The notes under the pieces: model-generated
The model's input: the letters and a program-made list of their open reading frames with translations, nothing else
What the model was told of the DNA's origin: nothing
The model's database searches: none
DNA from: Alteromonas antoniana
GTDB taxonomy: Bacteria > Pseudomonadota > Gammaproteobacteria > Enterobacterales > Alteromonadaceae
DNA length: 64,000 bases
Assembly (NCBI RefSeq): GCF_019249295.1
Contig: NZ_JAESDH010000013.1
Span: 62,001 to 126,000 of the forward strand
Direction: 5' to 3'
Shown: in pieces, positions 9,216 to 19,152 of the stretch
Layout of the letters: each line of letters starts with the position of its first letter
Position numbering within the stretch: the first letter of the stretch is position 1
Made by a program: the position numbers and the translations under genes

Positions 9216-9887
9216 TCAGGCAAGAGTGCGCTGGATAAATGCACTGATATCGTCTAGCTCTTTCATACAAACATTGTGCTGCATGGTGTAAGTCGTCCAG
9301 GTGACATTAAAGCCATTTTCTTTAAGTACTTTGTACGCGGCATTGCCTAAAAACATCGGCACTACTTCGTCCTGCTCGCCGTGAGCCATCATGATCGGAG
9401 TTTCACGATTGGTGTCGACGGCTTCTGACGCGAGGCTGTCAGGCTCACACATGTAGGTAGACAACGCCATCACGCCTGCCAGTTTCTTCTGGTAGCGGGC
9501 CGCGAGGTGAAGAGCGATAACCCCGCCCTGAGAAAAGCCGGCAAGAATAATACGTTCAGCCGGAATGCCTTTGGCAATCTGGGATTCTATGAGCTGTTCA
9601 ACCTGCTTGGCAGAGACTAAAACCCCTTCTAAATCGGCGCGACTGTTAAAATCCAGCGACTTAATATCGTACCAGGCGCGCATACGCATGCCGCCATTTA
9701 TTGTTACAGGGCGTTCCGGTGCATGGGGGAACAAAAAGCGTATCGCAAGCGCTTCAGGCAGCTTAAGCTCGGGCACGATGGGTGCGAAACCATGGCCTGA
9801 GTCGCCCAATCCATGCATCCAGATGATGCAGGCTTTTGCCTCCTGTGACGGGTTAATTTCAACACAGGGTATTAAACTCTCACTCAT
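9216..9887 (-). CDS. Carboxylesterase/phospholipase, alpha/beta hydrolase
   Basis: 223 residues, length and layout of the EstB/acyl-protein-thioesterase-like family. The nucleophile is in GFSQGG (about residue 117), the acid in HGEQDEVVP (about 172) and the His in YTMQHNV (about 204). The N-terminal WMHGLGDSGHGFAP is the oxyanion-hole region. No signal peptide, so cytoplasmic. It hydrolyses short acyl esters or lysophospholipids in characterised relatives. It is a single gene divergent from gmk. Confidence 0.92.
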   Translation of the reverse strand: MSESLIPCVEINPSQEAKACIIWMHGLGDSGHGFAPIVPELKLPEALAIRFLFPHAPERPVTINGGMRMRAWYDIKSLDFNSRADLEGVLVSAKQVEQLIESQIAKGIPAERIILAGFSQGGVIALHLAARYQKKLAGVMALSTYMCEPDSLASEAVDTNRETPIMMAHGEQDEVVPMFLGNAAYKVLKENGFNVTWTTYTMQHNVCMKELDDISAFIQRTLA

Positions 9888-10147
9888 TGTTTTATCCTAT
9901 AGTACGTGCGGTATGCGCGACATCGGTGAATATCATACTGTTTCGCTATCTGGTCTGTCGAAACCGTTTTTCCGTAACAGGGTTGAGGCTGCGACAAAAT
10001 CGTATGTCACAGGCACTCGGGTAACCCGGTAGCAATGCAAACCGGTAACGGCAGTACATGTAGTATTCACAGCGCAACGTTATTGTTGTTTTTTTACGGG
10101 ATCGCAAGTCGATATGCTACCATTGTGCGCTTAAATCACCACGTTAA

Positions 10148-10813
<666 letters not shown>

Positions 10814-10941
10814 ATCTGGTGGCAGGATCGCAGATCCCGCTGGCGCTAATTTGCACAAAACACTAGGATCGCGGCATTGCGTGGTATATACTACGCGGCC
10901 GTTTTTTGAAATACTCGCTCAACCTATTTTCGGAGATAGTA

Positions 10942-11214
10942 ATGGCTCGCGTAACCGTAGAAGATGCCGTAGACAAGATTGGTAACCGCTTTGACCTGGT
11001 GCTGGTTGCAGCACGTCGTGCACGTCAAATTGCCACTGAAGGTAAAGATCCGTTGGTTGATGTTGCTAACGATAAGCCCACTGTTACTGCGCTTCGTGAA
11101 ATCGAAGAAGGCCTGGTAACCGCCAGCACGCTGGAACAGGAAGAAATCCGTGACCAGGAACAACAGGACAGCGCAGAATTTGCCTCAGTAGCGAATATCC
11201 TTTCTGAGCAGTAA
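10942..11214 (+). CDS. rpoZ: RNA polymerase omega subunit
   Basis: 90-residue omega subunit, which helps assemble RNA polymerase and forms part of a ppGpp-binding site with beta-prime. The start at 10942 is chosen because [20 protein letters not shown] is the conserved N-terminus and CGGAGATAGTA precedes it; the frame is open 12 codons further upstream but that part is not conserved. A terminator-like hairpin follows before spoT. Confidence 0.97.
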   Translation: MARVTVEDAVDKIGNRFDLVLVAARRARQIATEGKDPLVDVANDKPTVTALREIEEGLVTASTLEQEEIRDQEQQDSAEFASVANILSEQ

Positions 11215-11249
11215 TTACACACATTAACGTGTAAGCCAGTTCTGACAGC

Positions 11250-11286
11250 GCCAGTGTACTTGTTTTGCAGGTACACTGGCGTTTTA
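11250..11286 (+). terminator. Rho-independent terminator-like hairpin between rpoZ and spoT
   Basis: A perfect 10-bp stem (GCCAGTGTAC at 11250-11259, GTACACTGGC at 11271-11280) with an 11-base loop, followed by GTTTTA. It lies 36 bp after rpoZ and 86 bp before spoT and would reduce read-through, so spoT may have partly separate control. Confidence 0.7.
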
Positions 11287-11365
11287 CCATTGGCTTTCCC
11301 TCTAATTCTACGTATTCTGTAAGTTCATTATTTTTAACGACGTTTAGTGGACATCATCACCTGCT

Positions 11366-13474
11366 GTGTATCTGTTTGAAGGGTTAAAACAAAAAGTTGC
11401 CGATTATCTTCCTGAAGACCGGGTAAAACTGGTTCAGGATGCGTTTGTGCTGGCGCATGAAGCGCACGATGGTCAAATGCGTTCCAGCGGCGACCCCTAT
11501 ATCACGCACCCTGTTGCGGTGGCGGGGATCCTTGCGGACATGCATCTGGATCATGAAACCCTGATGGCAGCTCTGCTTCATGATGTCATTGAAGATACAC
11601 ACTACAGTCAGGAAGACCTCGCAGCGTCTTTCGGTGACACCGTGGCTGAACTGGTCGAAGGTGTCAGCAAGCTGGATAAAATCGCCTTCAACAGCAAGCA
11701 GGAAGCACAGGCAGAAAACTTCCGCAAAATGATGATGGCGATGGTGCAGGATATTCGCGTTATCCTGATAAAACTGGCCGACCGTACGCACAACATGCGT
11801 ACCCTCGGTGCGCTGCGTCCTGACAAGCGCCGCCGGATAGCATTAGAGACGCTGGAAATTTATGCCCCTATCGCGCACCGCCTCGGTATTCATGATATTA
11901 AGAATGAGCTTGAAGACTTAGGTTTTCAGGCCATGTACCCCATGCGTCACCGCGCGCTGAAGTCTGCGGTGAAACAGGCGCGGGGCAACCGCAAAGAAAT
12001 TATCGAGAACATTCGCGAAGAGCTGGAAACGCGGATTACAGAATACAGAATTGAGGCCAGTGTTCAGGGTCGGGAAAAGCATCTGTATTCTATTTACCGC
12101 AAAATGAAAAACAAAGAGCTGATGTTCAATGAAGTCATGGACATCTATGCATTTCGTATTGTGGTAGACACGGTAGACAACTGTTATCGCTCACTCGGTG
12201 CGATGCACAGCCTGTACAAGCCAATAGAAACGCGCTTTAAAGATTACATAGCCATTCCGCGTACCAACGGCTATCAGTCACTGCATACCTCGCTGATTGG
12301 CCCTCACGGTATTCCGGTTGAGGTTCAGATTCGTACCCAGGCGATGGATCAGATGGCCGATAAAGGGGTGGCCGCACACTGGCTCTACAAGGAGCCGGGC
12401 GACAGCGATACCACCGCGCAGCTGCGCGCACGCAAGTGGATGCAGTCGTTGCTGGAATTACAGCAGTCAGCCAGTTCGTCCTTCGAATTTATTGAGTCGG
12501 TGAAAACCGATCTGTTTCCTGACGAGATCTACGTATTTACGCCGGATGGCCGCATTATTGAGCTGCCGATGGGCGCGACTGCGGTTGATTTTGCTTATGC
12601 GGTGCATTCCGATATCGGTAACACCTGCGTCGGTGTCCGCGTCGAGCGGCGTAACTACAGCCTGAGCAAGCCGCTGGAAAACGGTCAGACCATTGAAATT
12701 ATTACTTCGCCCAAGGCAAAGCCAAATGCTAACTGGCTTAACTTTGTGGTGAGCGCCCGTGCCCGAACCCGCATTCGTCAGTACCTGCGTAAGCAACATT
12801 CTGAAGAAGCGGTGAACATGGGCAACCGTCTTCTTAGACACGCCTTGGGCACGGTGAAACTGGATGATATCGCACAGGAAGATATCGACAGGGTGGTGAT
12901 GGAAACCAAACATACCGACTTCGATTCGCTGCTGGTAGATATAGGACTGGGTAATGAGTTAAGCGCCATTGTCGCCCGTCGTCTGCTTGGCGAAAGCACT
13001 GACCTGCCGGATAAGAAAGGCCATGTGGCCATTCGCGGCACCGAAGGCTTGTTGGTGCACTATGCAAAATGTTGTCACCCTATTCCGGATGATGAGATTG
13101 TCGCGGTACTAAGCCCCGGACGTGGGATGACAATTCACCAGACCGGTTGTACCAATATCAGAAAGCTGTCTCGTGAAGAGCCGCAGCGTGTGCTACCGAT
13201 GAAATGGGACGACGAACCGCAGGGCGAGTTCAAAGCATCTCTGCGCATTGAGTTGTATAATCATCAGGGTACGCTGGCTACGTTAACGAATACCATTTCA
13301 GGCTGTGATTCCAATATTATCGGCCTGCAAACCGAAGAAAAAGAAAGCAACATCTACTTTATCGACATTGAACTGACAACACATAATCGGGTACATCTTG
13401 CGAATATTATGCGCAAGATAAGAACGATGCCTGAAGTACAACGCGTATCCCGTCACAGTCAGTCCAGACACTAA
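11366..13474 (+). CDS. spoT: Bifunctional (p)ppGpp synthase/hydrolase SpoT
   Basis: 702 residues, the same length as the E. coli protein, starting at a GTG codon. Domains in order: HD hydrolase (HDVIEDT near residue 73, metal-binding), synthetase domain with RFKDYIA (an RxKD motif, typical of bifunctional SpoT/Rel rather than RelA) and TNGYQSLHTSL near residue 300, TGS (EIYVFTPDGRIIELP near 390), a Cys-containing helical/zinc-finger region (HYAKCCHPIPDDEI near 560) and a C-terminal ACT domain. Both catalytic halves look intact. It controls stringent-response alarmone levels. The weak GTG start and the upstream hairpin suggest low expression. Confidence 0.97.
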   Translation: MYLFEGLKQKVADYLPEDRVKLVQDAFVLAHEAHDGQMRSSGDPYITHPVAVAGILADMHLDHETLMAALLHDVIEDTHYSQEDLAASFGDTVAELVEGVSKLDKIAFNSKQEAQAENFRKMMMAMVQDIRVILIKLADRTHNMRTLGALRPDKRRRIALETLEIYAPIAHRLGIHDIKNELEDLGFQAMYPMRHRALKSAVKQARGNRKEIIENIREELETRITEYRIEASVQGREKHLYSIYRKMKNKELMFNEVMDIYAFRIVVDTVDNCYRSLGAMHSLYKPIETRFKDYIAIPRTNGYQSLHTSLIGPHGIPVEVQIRTQAMDQMADKGVAAHWLYKEPGDSDTTAQLRARKWMQSLLELQQSASSSFEFIESVKTDLFPDEIYVFTPDGRIIELPMGATAVDFAYAVHSDIGNTCVGVRVERRNYSLSKPLENGQTIEIITSPKAKPNANWLNFVVSARARTRIRQYLRKQHSEEAVNMGNRLLRHALGTVKLDDIAQEDIDRVVMETKHTDFDSLLVDIGLGNELSAIVARRLLGESTDLPDKKGHVAIRGTEGLLVHYAKCCHPIPDDEIVAVLSPGRGMTIHQTGCTNIRKLSREEPQRVLPMKWDDEPQGEFKASLRIELYNHQGTLATLTNTISGCDSNIIGLQTEEKESNIYFIDIELTTHNRVHLANIMRKIRTMPEVQRVSRHSQSRH

Positions 13475-13499
13475 TTACAGTTAAAAACAGGATTTTCTT

Positions 13500-13886
13500 A
13501 TGTCTAAATCAGTGATCCAGACCGATCGCGCACCTGAAGCCATTGGTACATACAGCCAGGCAATCAAAGCCGGCACTACCGTATACCTTTCAGGACAAAT
13601 TCCCTTAGTTCCGGATACCATGGAAATGGTATCGGAAGACTTTGCTGAACAGGCCACCCAGGTTTTCAATAACGTGAAAGCCGTATGTGAAGCCGCTGGC
13701 GGCACCACCAACGATCTGGTGAAGGTGAATATTTATCTGACCGATTTGTCTCACTTCACCACCGTCAATGAGATCATGAGTCAGTACTTCAATAAACCCT
13801 ACCCGGCCCGTGCTGCCGTGCAGGTCTCCGCACTGCCTAAAGGTGCCCAAATTGAAATCGATGGGGTTATGGAGTTGCCGGAGTAA
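13500..13886 (+). CDS. ridA: RidA, enamine/imine deaminase (YjgF family)
   Basis: 128 residues. Hydrolyses reactive 2-aminoacrylate and other enamines released by PLP enzymes. Family hallmarks are [10 protein letters not shown] near residue 30, the substrate-binding Arg in [20 protein letters not shown] near residue 105, and a C-terminal acidic end. It lies 25 bp after spoT and 4 bp before trmH, so it has been inserted into the usual spoT-trmH pair and is probably co-transcribed. Confidence 0.95.
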   Translation: MSKSVIQTDRAPEAIGTYSQAIKAGTTVYLSGQIPLVPDTMEMVSEDFAEQATQVFNNVKAVCEAAGGTTNDLVKVNIYLTDLSHFTTVNEIMSQYFNKPYPARAAVQVSALPKGAQIEIDGVMELPE

Positions 13887-13890
13887 GCAC

Positions 13891-14610
13891 ATGTCACCAG
13901 AGCGTTACCAGCGCATTCGAGATGTGCTGGCCAAACGACAGACAGACCTGACGGTGTGTCTGGAAAACGTGCATAAGCCGCATAACGTGTCGGCCATCGT
14001 ACGCACCTGTGACGCCATCGGCATTCACCGGGTTCACACGGTTTGGGAAGAAAAATACAAGTTGCGTGGTGGCACCGCGATGGGCAGTCAGCAATGGGTG
14101 CGGGTGAACAACCATGACAATATTACTGATGCTATCGGTGCGCTGAAATCGCAGGGCATGCAGGTATTGGTTACACACCTGTCAGAAGACGCTGTTGATT
14201 TCCGGGATGTGGATTACACCAGACCTACCGCAGTGTTGTTTGGTCAGGAAAAGTACGGTGTGACTGATGAAGCGATTGCCATGGCCGACCAGGATATTGT
14301 GATCCCTATGGTGGGAATGGTGCAGTCGCTGAATGTCTCTGTTGCTGCCGCATTAGTGCTTTATGAAGCGCAGCGCCAACGTCAGATTGCCGGTATGTAT
14401 GATATCCAGCATCTGGATGAAGAAGAGTGTCAGCGCATGCTCTTTGAAGGCGGCTATCCGCGCTTGCAAAAGATGTGTAAACGCAAAGAAATTCCGTATC
14501 CGCCCATCGATGAAAATGGCCACATTGCGGCCGACGAGCGTTGGTGGCAACAAATGCAGATGTCGCCTGCCGCCATCAAGGCACTTCATGCCGATGAGGC
14601 CGCCGAGTAA
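13891..14610 (+). CDS. trmH: tRNA (guanosine(18)-2'-O)-methyltransferase
   Basis: SPOUT-class methyltransferase making Gm18 in tRNA. 239 residues from the ATG at 13891 (MSPERYQRI), 4 bp after ridA; an upstream extension inside ridA is rejected. Motif 1 is around NVSAIVRTCDAIG (about residue 35), motif 2 around AVLFGQEKYGVTDEA (about 115) and motif 3 around IPMVGMVQSLNVSVAAAL (about 140), which form the SAM-binding trefoil knot. The C-terminal extension is typical of enterobacterial-type TrmH. Confidence 0.95.
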   Translation: MSPERYQRIRDVLAKRQTDLTVCLENVHKPHNVSAIVRTCDAIGIHRVHTVWEEKYKLRGGTAMGSQQWVRVNNHDNITDAIGALKSQGMQVLVTHLSEDAVDFRDVDYTRPTAVLFGQEKYGVTDEAIAMADQDIVIPMVGMVQSLNVSVAAALVLYEAQRQRQIAGMYDIQHLDEEECQRMLFEGGYPRLQKMCKRKEIPYPPIDENGHIAADERWWQQMQMSPAAIKALHADEAAE

Positions 14611-14735
14611 GAACGTGGCTTCATTTCTTGCCTGCCTTAACTGGCAGGCGGAATGCAAAAAAACTTCCGCAAAACGCCTGCTTTCCTGCGCCATCCTCAG
14701 ATCCAATCCGTTTTTCGAGTTGGGGCGTCCCCCTG

Positions 14736-14930
14736 CTAATTTTCTGTCTGTTTGTTCTTATCAATGAGCCGGGTGTCTTCCAGTACGCCCTGACAGTTTG
14801 GGCATCGCAAGTGTAGCGCGGTAGTGGCACAGACTTTACAAAAGGTACACGCGAACTGACAGGCATAGCTTGGTTCGTTCGCGCCGAATACGTGACGACA
14901 CCTCTCACAATGGGTTTTATCACCGGTCAT
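14736..14930 (-). CDS. Small Cys-rich zinc-ribbon protein, DUF1272 type
   Basis: 64 residues from the ATG at 14930, which follows the good ribosome-binding site GGGAGAGAGTGAT; a 12-codon upstream extension lacks one. Four Cys pairs are seen: HCERC, ACQFACTFCKVC and CPNC, a pattern matching DUF1272 and probably binding two zinc ions. Function unknown. It is on the opposite strand to trmH and recG, inside the region where this genome departs from the usual trmH-recG order, and just left of the inverted-repeat element. Confidence 0.72.
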   Translation of the reverse strand: MTGDKTHCERCRHVFGANEPSYACQFACTFCKVCATTALHLRCPNCQGVLEDTRLIDKNKQTEN

Positions 14931-14970
14931 ATCACTCTCTCCCGCGTGGGTATCTAGTCGTATCATAATG

Positions 14971-15240
14971 CTAGAGCCTGTTTATCTTTGTTCAGTGCTT
15001 ATGCAGACGGCCAATTTTGTGCCAGACAATCGCAAATGAGCGAAGTTTAGGGGGCCTAAATAAGTGAATTTGTGGGCCGTATTGCGCAAAACTGGCCACT
15101 GCCCACAGGGTTGGAGCTAAAACGCCCTACTACTGCGTTATCAGCCGCTTATTTGGATTGCCAAACCACGCTGCTTCTGCCTTGTATTAGGGCGTTTTAG
15201 CATCCAACACAAATACTGAACAAAGATAAACAGGCTCTAG
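14971..15240. mobile_element. MITE-like non-coding element, 270 bp
   Basis: Both ends carry a perfect 26-bp terminal inverted repeat: CTAGAGCCTGTTTATCTTTG followed by TTCAGT at 14971-14996, and its complement at 15215-15240. The first four bases, CTAG, are palindromic and could be a target duplication of the kind left by IS5-family transposases. Inside, two further inverted pairs occur: 15009-15023 with 15082-15097, and 15111-15129 with 15188-15207 (19 of 20 matching around GCTAAAACGCCCTA). There is no coding capacity, so movement would need a transposase in trans. It would fold into a multi-arm structure if transcribed. Confidence 0.85.
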
Positions 15241-15350
15241 TAATTTTTATGATGCTCTCTGCCTTTTAGCGCACGATTTATGCCATATCCGTGAAAGAAA
15301 GTGCGCCTTTTGCGGGTCTGTCTCTTTTCACACTCACCGGAGCCACTTTT

Positions 15351-15980
15351 ATGATTCATAAGCTTGCTGTAACTGTCTTTCTCGCCTGTATTGCCTTTTT
15401 CTCGTCTGCCCAACAGCGCAGCCACATTGCGGATGCGGCGCACAACGTCACGCCGCTGTTAAATGGCATGACCGCACCCGACACCACGCTGCAGACGCCT
15501 TCAGGTGCACCGGTGAGTCTTAAAGCGATCCTGATGAATAAGCCCACCCTGATGCTTTTTTATCGTGGAGGCTGGTGCCCGTACTGCAACCAACAGCTTG
15601 CTGACTTGAAGAACATTGAAAAGGCGTTAACCAATCTGGGATACCAGATTGTGGCTGTCTCACCGCAAACTTCGGAGCAGTTGCAATCGCAGGCGCTGGA
15701 GAGCGATTTTGCTGCGCAGCTTTATATCGATCCCTCACTCGAAACGCTGACAGGTTTTGGCATCGCCTTTTATCTTGATGATGAAACCCGGAAACGCTAT
15801 CAGGAATACGGCATTTCCCTGACACAAGACGACAATGGCAAGGCAGTACTTCCGGCACCGGCTCTGTTTTTCCTCGACTCAAAAGGGGTTATTGAGTTTT
15901 CTTACGTTAATCCGGATTACAAAGTCAGACCGTCTGCAGAACTGGTGTTGTCTGTCGCGAAAGTATTAAAGAAAATGTGA
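15351..15980 (+). CDS. Exported peroxiredoxin-like thiol protein (AhpC/TSA family)
   Basis: 209 residues from the ATG at 15351, which begins a signal peptide (KLAVTVFLACIAFFSSA). The thioredoxin fold carries GGWCPYCNQQL near residue 83, a CxxC motif in place of the single peroxidatic Cys of typical AhpC, so it may act as a thiol-disulfide reductase or atypical peroxidase in the periplasm. The C-terminal part (LFFLDSKGVIEFSYVNPDY) is normal for the family. The frame is open 20 codons upstream but that part is not protein-like. It lies between the inverted-repeat element and recG. Confidence 0.85.
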   Translation: MIHKLAVTVFLACIAFFSSAQQRSHIADAAHNVTPLLNGMTAPDTTLQTPSGAPVSLKAILMNKPTLMLFYRGGWCPYCNQQLADLKNIEKALTNLGYQIVAVSPQTSEQLQSQALESDFAAQLYIDPSLETLTGFGIAFYLDDETRKRYQEYGISLTQDDNGKAVLPAPALFFLDSKGVIEFSYVNPDYKVRPSAELVLSVAKVLKKM

Positions 15981-16316
15981 CTCAGCGAGTCCTGACGTTT
16001 GCAGTTGCAGGTCAGGGATCATAGGGAATGACAACCTTCTTTTTGAACAAAGAATAATAAGTCTTAAATAAATAGATTGCCCCGCACCTGTTCTGTGGTG
16101 CGGGATACTCGCCATATCGCAACGGATCCATTACACTCACTTTCAAACTAACGCAAACCGGTTTGCGCCCTGTTGATGTAACAAAAACGCCCGTCAAAAG
16201 GCTGTGCAGTGCATCCGTTTCCATACCTGCTCAGTGCGAAGTGAACACTAATCTGTCGCACGGAACATCACTCACCGGTTTGTACGCGAGCTGTAACAAG
16301 GACACCTATCGTCACC
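15981..16316. other. 336-bp stretch upstream of recG
   Basis: No gene is supported. It contains a perfect 8-bp hairpin (CCCGCACC and GGTGCGGG at 16081-16104, eight-base loop) with no T-run on either side. A 70-codon minus-strand frame has no recognisable domain. Promoter elements for recG are presumably in the right-hand part, but I could not pick a convincing -35/-10 pair. Confidence 0.45.
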
Positions 16317-18389
16317 ATGCAATCGTTAGCGCAGATGCCGGTCACCGCTTTAAAGGGCGTGGGGGCAAAAGTTGCCGAGAAACTGGTTAAGCTACACCTG
16401 TTTACCGTGCAGGATGTGTTGTTTCACTTACCCCTTCGCTATGAAGATCGTACCCGTACCTATCAGGTTCAGGAGTGTCGCCCGTTTACCCACGTAAGCG
16501 TTCAGGGTGAGGTAAAAAGTGCAGATATTCAGTACGGGAAGAAGCGCATGCTGTTGGTAAAAGTGTCAGATGGCACCGGCACCATCACGCTGCGCTTTTT
16601 TCACTTTGGCGCGGCGCAACGCAACATCATGACTCCCGGAAACGAGGTACGCTGCTTTGGCGAGATAAGGGCCGGCAAGTGGGGTCTGGAGATGATGCAT
16701 CCGGAGTTTTCTCTGGTGGATGACGCGACCGATCCCGCAGCAGAAACGCTGACGCCCGTTTACCCTACCACCGAAGGGGTGAAGCAACTCACGCTGCGAA
16801 ATATGTCCGATCAAGCCCTTGTGCTGCTGGATAAAGGCGGCCTTGGCGACCTGTTGCCAGAAGGAATGTACGAACAACAGATATCACTGAAAGATGCGCT
16901 GCATCTGGTGCATCGTCCGCCACCGGATGTGGCGGTGTCGCAACTCGAGGAAGGCGCGCATCCCGCGCAGTACCGGCTGATTATCGAAGAGCTTCTTGCT
17001 CACCATTTAAGTGTACTGAAAGTACGTCAACAGTCTGATGCCCAGCCTGGTATCGCGATACAAGTCAATCAGGCACTGATAGATCGGTTGCTGAATGCCT
17101 TACCATTCTCTCCTACCGGCGCACAGCAGCGCGTGGTGACTGACATTCAGCAGGACATGCAACGTTCACGACCCATGATGCGGCTGGTGCAGGGCGATGT
17201 TGGCTCTGGTAAAACGCTGGTGGCAGCGCTGGCTGCGCTCTCAGCGATTGGTGCCGGATATCAGGTAGCGTTAATGGCGCCTACCGAGCTGCTTGCCGAA
17301 CAGCATGCTAACAATTTTCGTGAATGGCTTTCTCCGCTGGGAGTGGAAGTGGGCTGGCTGGCCGGAAAACTTAAGGGTAAGGCGCGAGAGGCGGTATTAG
17401 AGCGTCTCGCCAGCGGCGATGTGCAGATGCTGGTGGGTACCCACGCCATATTTCAGGAGCAGGTGCATTATCAGCAACTGGCGCTGGTAATCGTAGACGA
17501 ACAACACCGTTTTGGTGTACATCAGCGACTGGCGCTGCGTGAAAAAGGCGAGCAGCAGGGCCGTTTTCCGCATCAGCTGATCATGACCGCTACGCCTATA
17601 CCACGCACGCTGGCGATGACGGCTTATGCAGACTTAGATACCTCTGTGATTGATGAGCTGCCGCCAGGCCGCTCGCCGGTAACCACCGTGGTGTTGCCTG
17701 ACAGCCGACGCGCCGATGTTATTGCGCGGGTCCATGAGGCATGTAAAGAGCACGGCAGGCAGGCGTACTGGGTGTGTACACTGATTGATGAATCCGAAGT
17801 ACTGCAGTGTCAGGCAGCCGAAGATGCCGCCATTACATTACGCACGGCCTTACCCGACTTGAAGGTAGGGTTAGTCCACGGACGATTAAAACCTGCGGAA
17901 AAGCAGGCGGTCATGGCGGCCTTCAAAGACGGCGAACTGGATCTGCTGGTGGCAACCACTGTTATTGAAGTTGGCGTGGACGTGCCCAACGCTAGCATCA
18001 TGATTATTGAAAATCCGGAACGACTTGGCCTGGCGCAGTTACATCAGTTACGAGGTCGGGTAGGGCGTGGCGCGGTAGAAAGTCAGTGTGTGTTGATGTA
18101 CCAGAGCCCGCTGTCGAAAACGGCCACGCAGCGTTTAGCCGTGCTGCGCGAGTCCAGTGATGGCTTTTATATCGCGCAAAAAGATTTGGAAATTCGCGGT
18201 CCGGGGGAGCTGATGGGCACACGCCAAACCGGCATGGCGGAGCTGAAAATTGCCGATCTGGTGCGTGATGCCGGCATCATTCCTCAGGTGCAGAATATCG
18301 CTTCGCACCTGTGGGAAAACTACCCGTCACACGCACAGGCCATTATTAATCGCTGGATAGGGCAAAAGGAGCAATACGGTCATGCCTGA
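16317..18389 (+). CDS. recG: ATP-dependent DNA helicase RecG
   Basis: Fork-reversal and branch-migration helicase of recombination repair. 690 residues. An N-terminal wedge/OB-fold domain (about 1-160, with PLRYEDRTRTY) precedes the SF2 motor: motif I GDVGSGKT near 293, motif II VDEQHRFG (DEQH box) near 392, motif III TATPIPRTLA, motif V TTVIEVGVDVPNA and motif VI LHQLRGRVGRG. A C-terminal translocation region follows. The last 8 bp overlap rsmJ. Confidence 0.97.
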   Translation: MQSLAQMPVTALKGVGAKVAEKLVKLHLFTVQDVLFHLPLRYEDRTRTYQVQECRPFTHVSVQGEVKSADIQYGKKRMLLVKVSDGTGTITLRFFHFGAAQRNIMTPGNEVRCFGEIRAGKWGLEMMHPEFSLVDDATDPAAETLTPVYPTTEGVKQLTLRNMSDQALVLLDKGGLGDLLPEGMYEQQISLKDALHLVHRPPPDVAVSQLEEGAHPAQYRLIIEELLAHHLSVLKVRQQSDAQPGIAIQVNQALIDRLLNALPFSPTGAQQRVVTDIQQDMQRSRPMMRLVQGDVGSGKTLVAALAALSAIGAGYQVALMAPTELLAEQHANNFREWLSPLGVEVGWLAGKLKGKAREAVLERLASGDVQMLVGTHAIFQEQVHYQQLALVIVDEQHRFGVHQRLALREKGEQQGRFPHQLIMTATPIPRTLAMTAYADLDTSVIDELPPGRSPVTTVVLPDSRRADVIARVHEACKEHGRQAYWVCTLIDESEVLQCQAAEDAAITLRTALPDLKVGLVHGRLKPAEKQAVMAAFKDGELDLLVATTVIEVGVDVPNASIMIIENPERLGLAQLHQLRGRVGRGAVESQCVLMYQSPLSKTATQRLAVLRESSDGFYIAQKDLEIRGPGELMGTRQTGMAELKIADLVRDAGIIPQVQNIASHLWENYPSHAQAIINRWIGQKEQYGHA

Positions 18390-19152
18390 TGTGCCGATGT
18401 TTATTTCTCAAAACGGCAATACAGCAGATGCCGGACTGGCTACACGTATTGCCAAAAAATGGCAGTTCGCTATAGAGACGGCGCTGCCTTCAGCTCTGGC
18501 AATGGTGATAGAAGACGGCCAACTGAGCCTGAAAGACTTTGCCGATCCCAAACAGCTGCCAGTCTCGGTTGATTTTCTTTCCGGAAGCAGCACATACCGG
18601 CAGCAACGTGGTGGTGGCAAGAGCGAACCGGTGGTAAAAGCGATTGGCCTGAAAGGACATGAAAATTACCATGTCATAGACGCCACACCAGGGCTGGGAA
18701 GGGATGCTTTTGTAATGGCGAGCGTGGGTTGTCATGTCACCATGATTGAACGCTCACCGGTGGTGGCAGCATTGCTGGAAGATGGCATAAGGCGACTGCA
18801 GGAAGCCAGCGACACGGTAGCACAAAGATTAACTTTATATCATGGCAATAGCACAAAGGTGATGCAATACTGGGATGGTGACAACGTGGATGCGGTCTAT
18901 CTTGACCCCATGTTTCCGCATCGGAAAAAGTCAGCGTTAGTGAAAAAAGAAATGCGGATTTTCCAACAGTTATTGGGAAATGATGAAGACGCAAATCTTC
19001 TGTTACCTCCCGCATTGGGTTTAGCAAAGCACAGGGTGGTGGTAAAACGGCCCAATAGCGCTGATGTTCTGAACGGGCAGCAGCCCACTATGGCGATAAC
19101 AAGTAAAAAACATCGGTTTGATGTGTACATTAGCCCCAGGAGATCTACATGA
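18382..19152 (+). CDS. rsmJ: 16S rRNA (guanine(1516)-N(2))-methyltransferase
   Basis: Class I SAM methyltransferase that modifies G1516 of 16S rRNA. 256 residues. The SAM-binding motif is DATPGLGRDAFVMAS near residue 95, and the catalytic DPMFPHRKKSALVKKEMR is near residue 173. It overlaps recG by 8 bp and the next gene by 4 bp (ATGA), so the three are translationally linked. In E. coli rsmJ lies elsewhere, so this arrangement is lineage-specific. Confidence 0.93.
   Translation: MPDVPMFISQNGNTADAGLATRIAKKWQFAIETALPSALAMVIEDGQLSLKDFADPKQLPVSVDFLSGSSTYRQQRGGGKSEPVVKAIGLKGHENYHVIDATPGLGRDAFVMASVGCHVTMIERSPVVAALLEDGIRRLQEASDTVAQRLTLYHGNSTKVMQYWDGDNVDAVYLDPMFPHRKKSALVKKEMRIFQQLLGNDEDANLLLPPALGLAKHRVVVKRPNSADVLNGQQPTMAITSKKHRFDVYISPRRST

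Noticed and set aside
16081-16104. Terminator in the gap before recG
   Set aside because: A perfect 8-bp hairpin, but no T-run on either strand and no gene end close enough.
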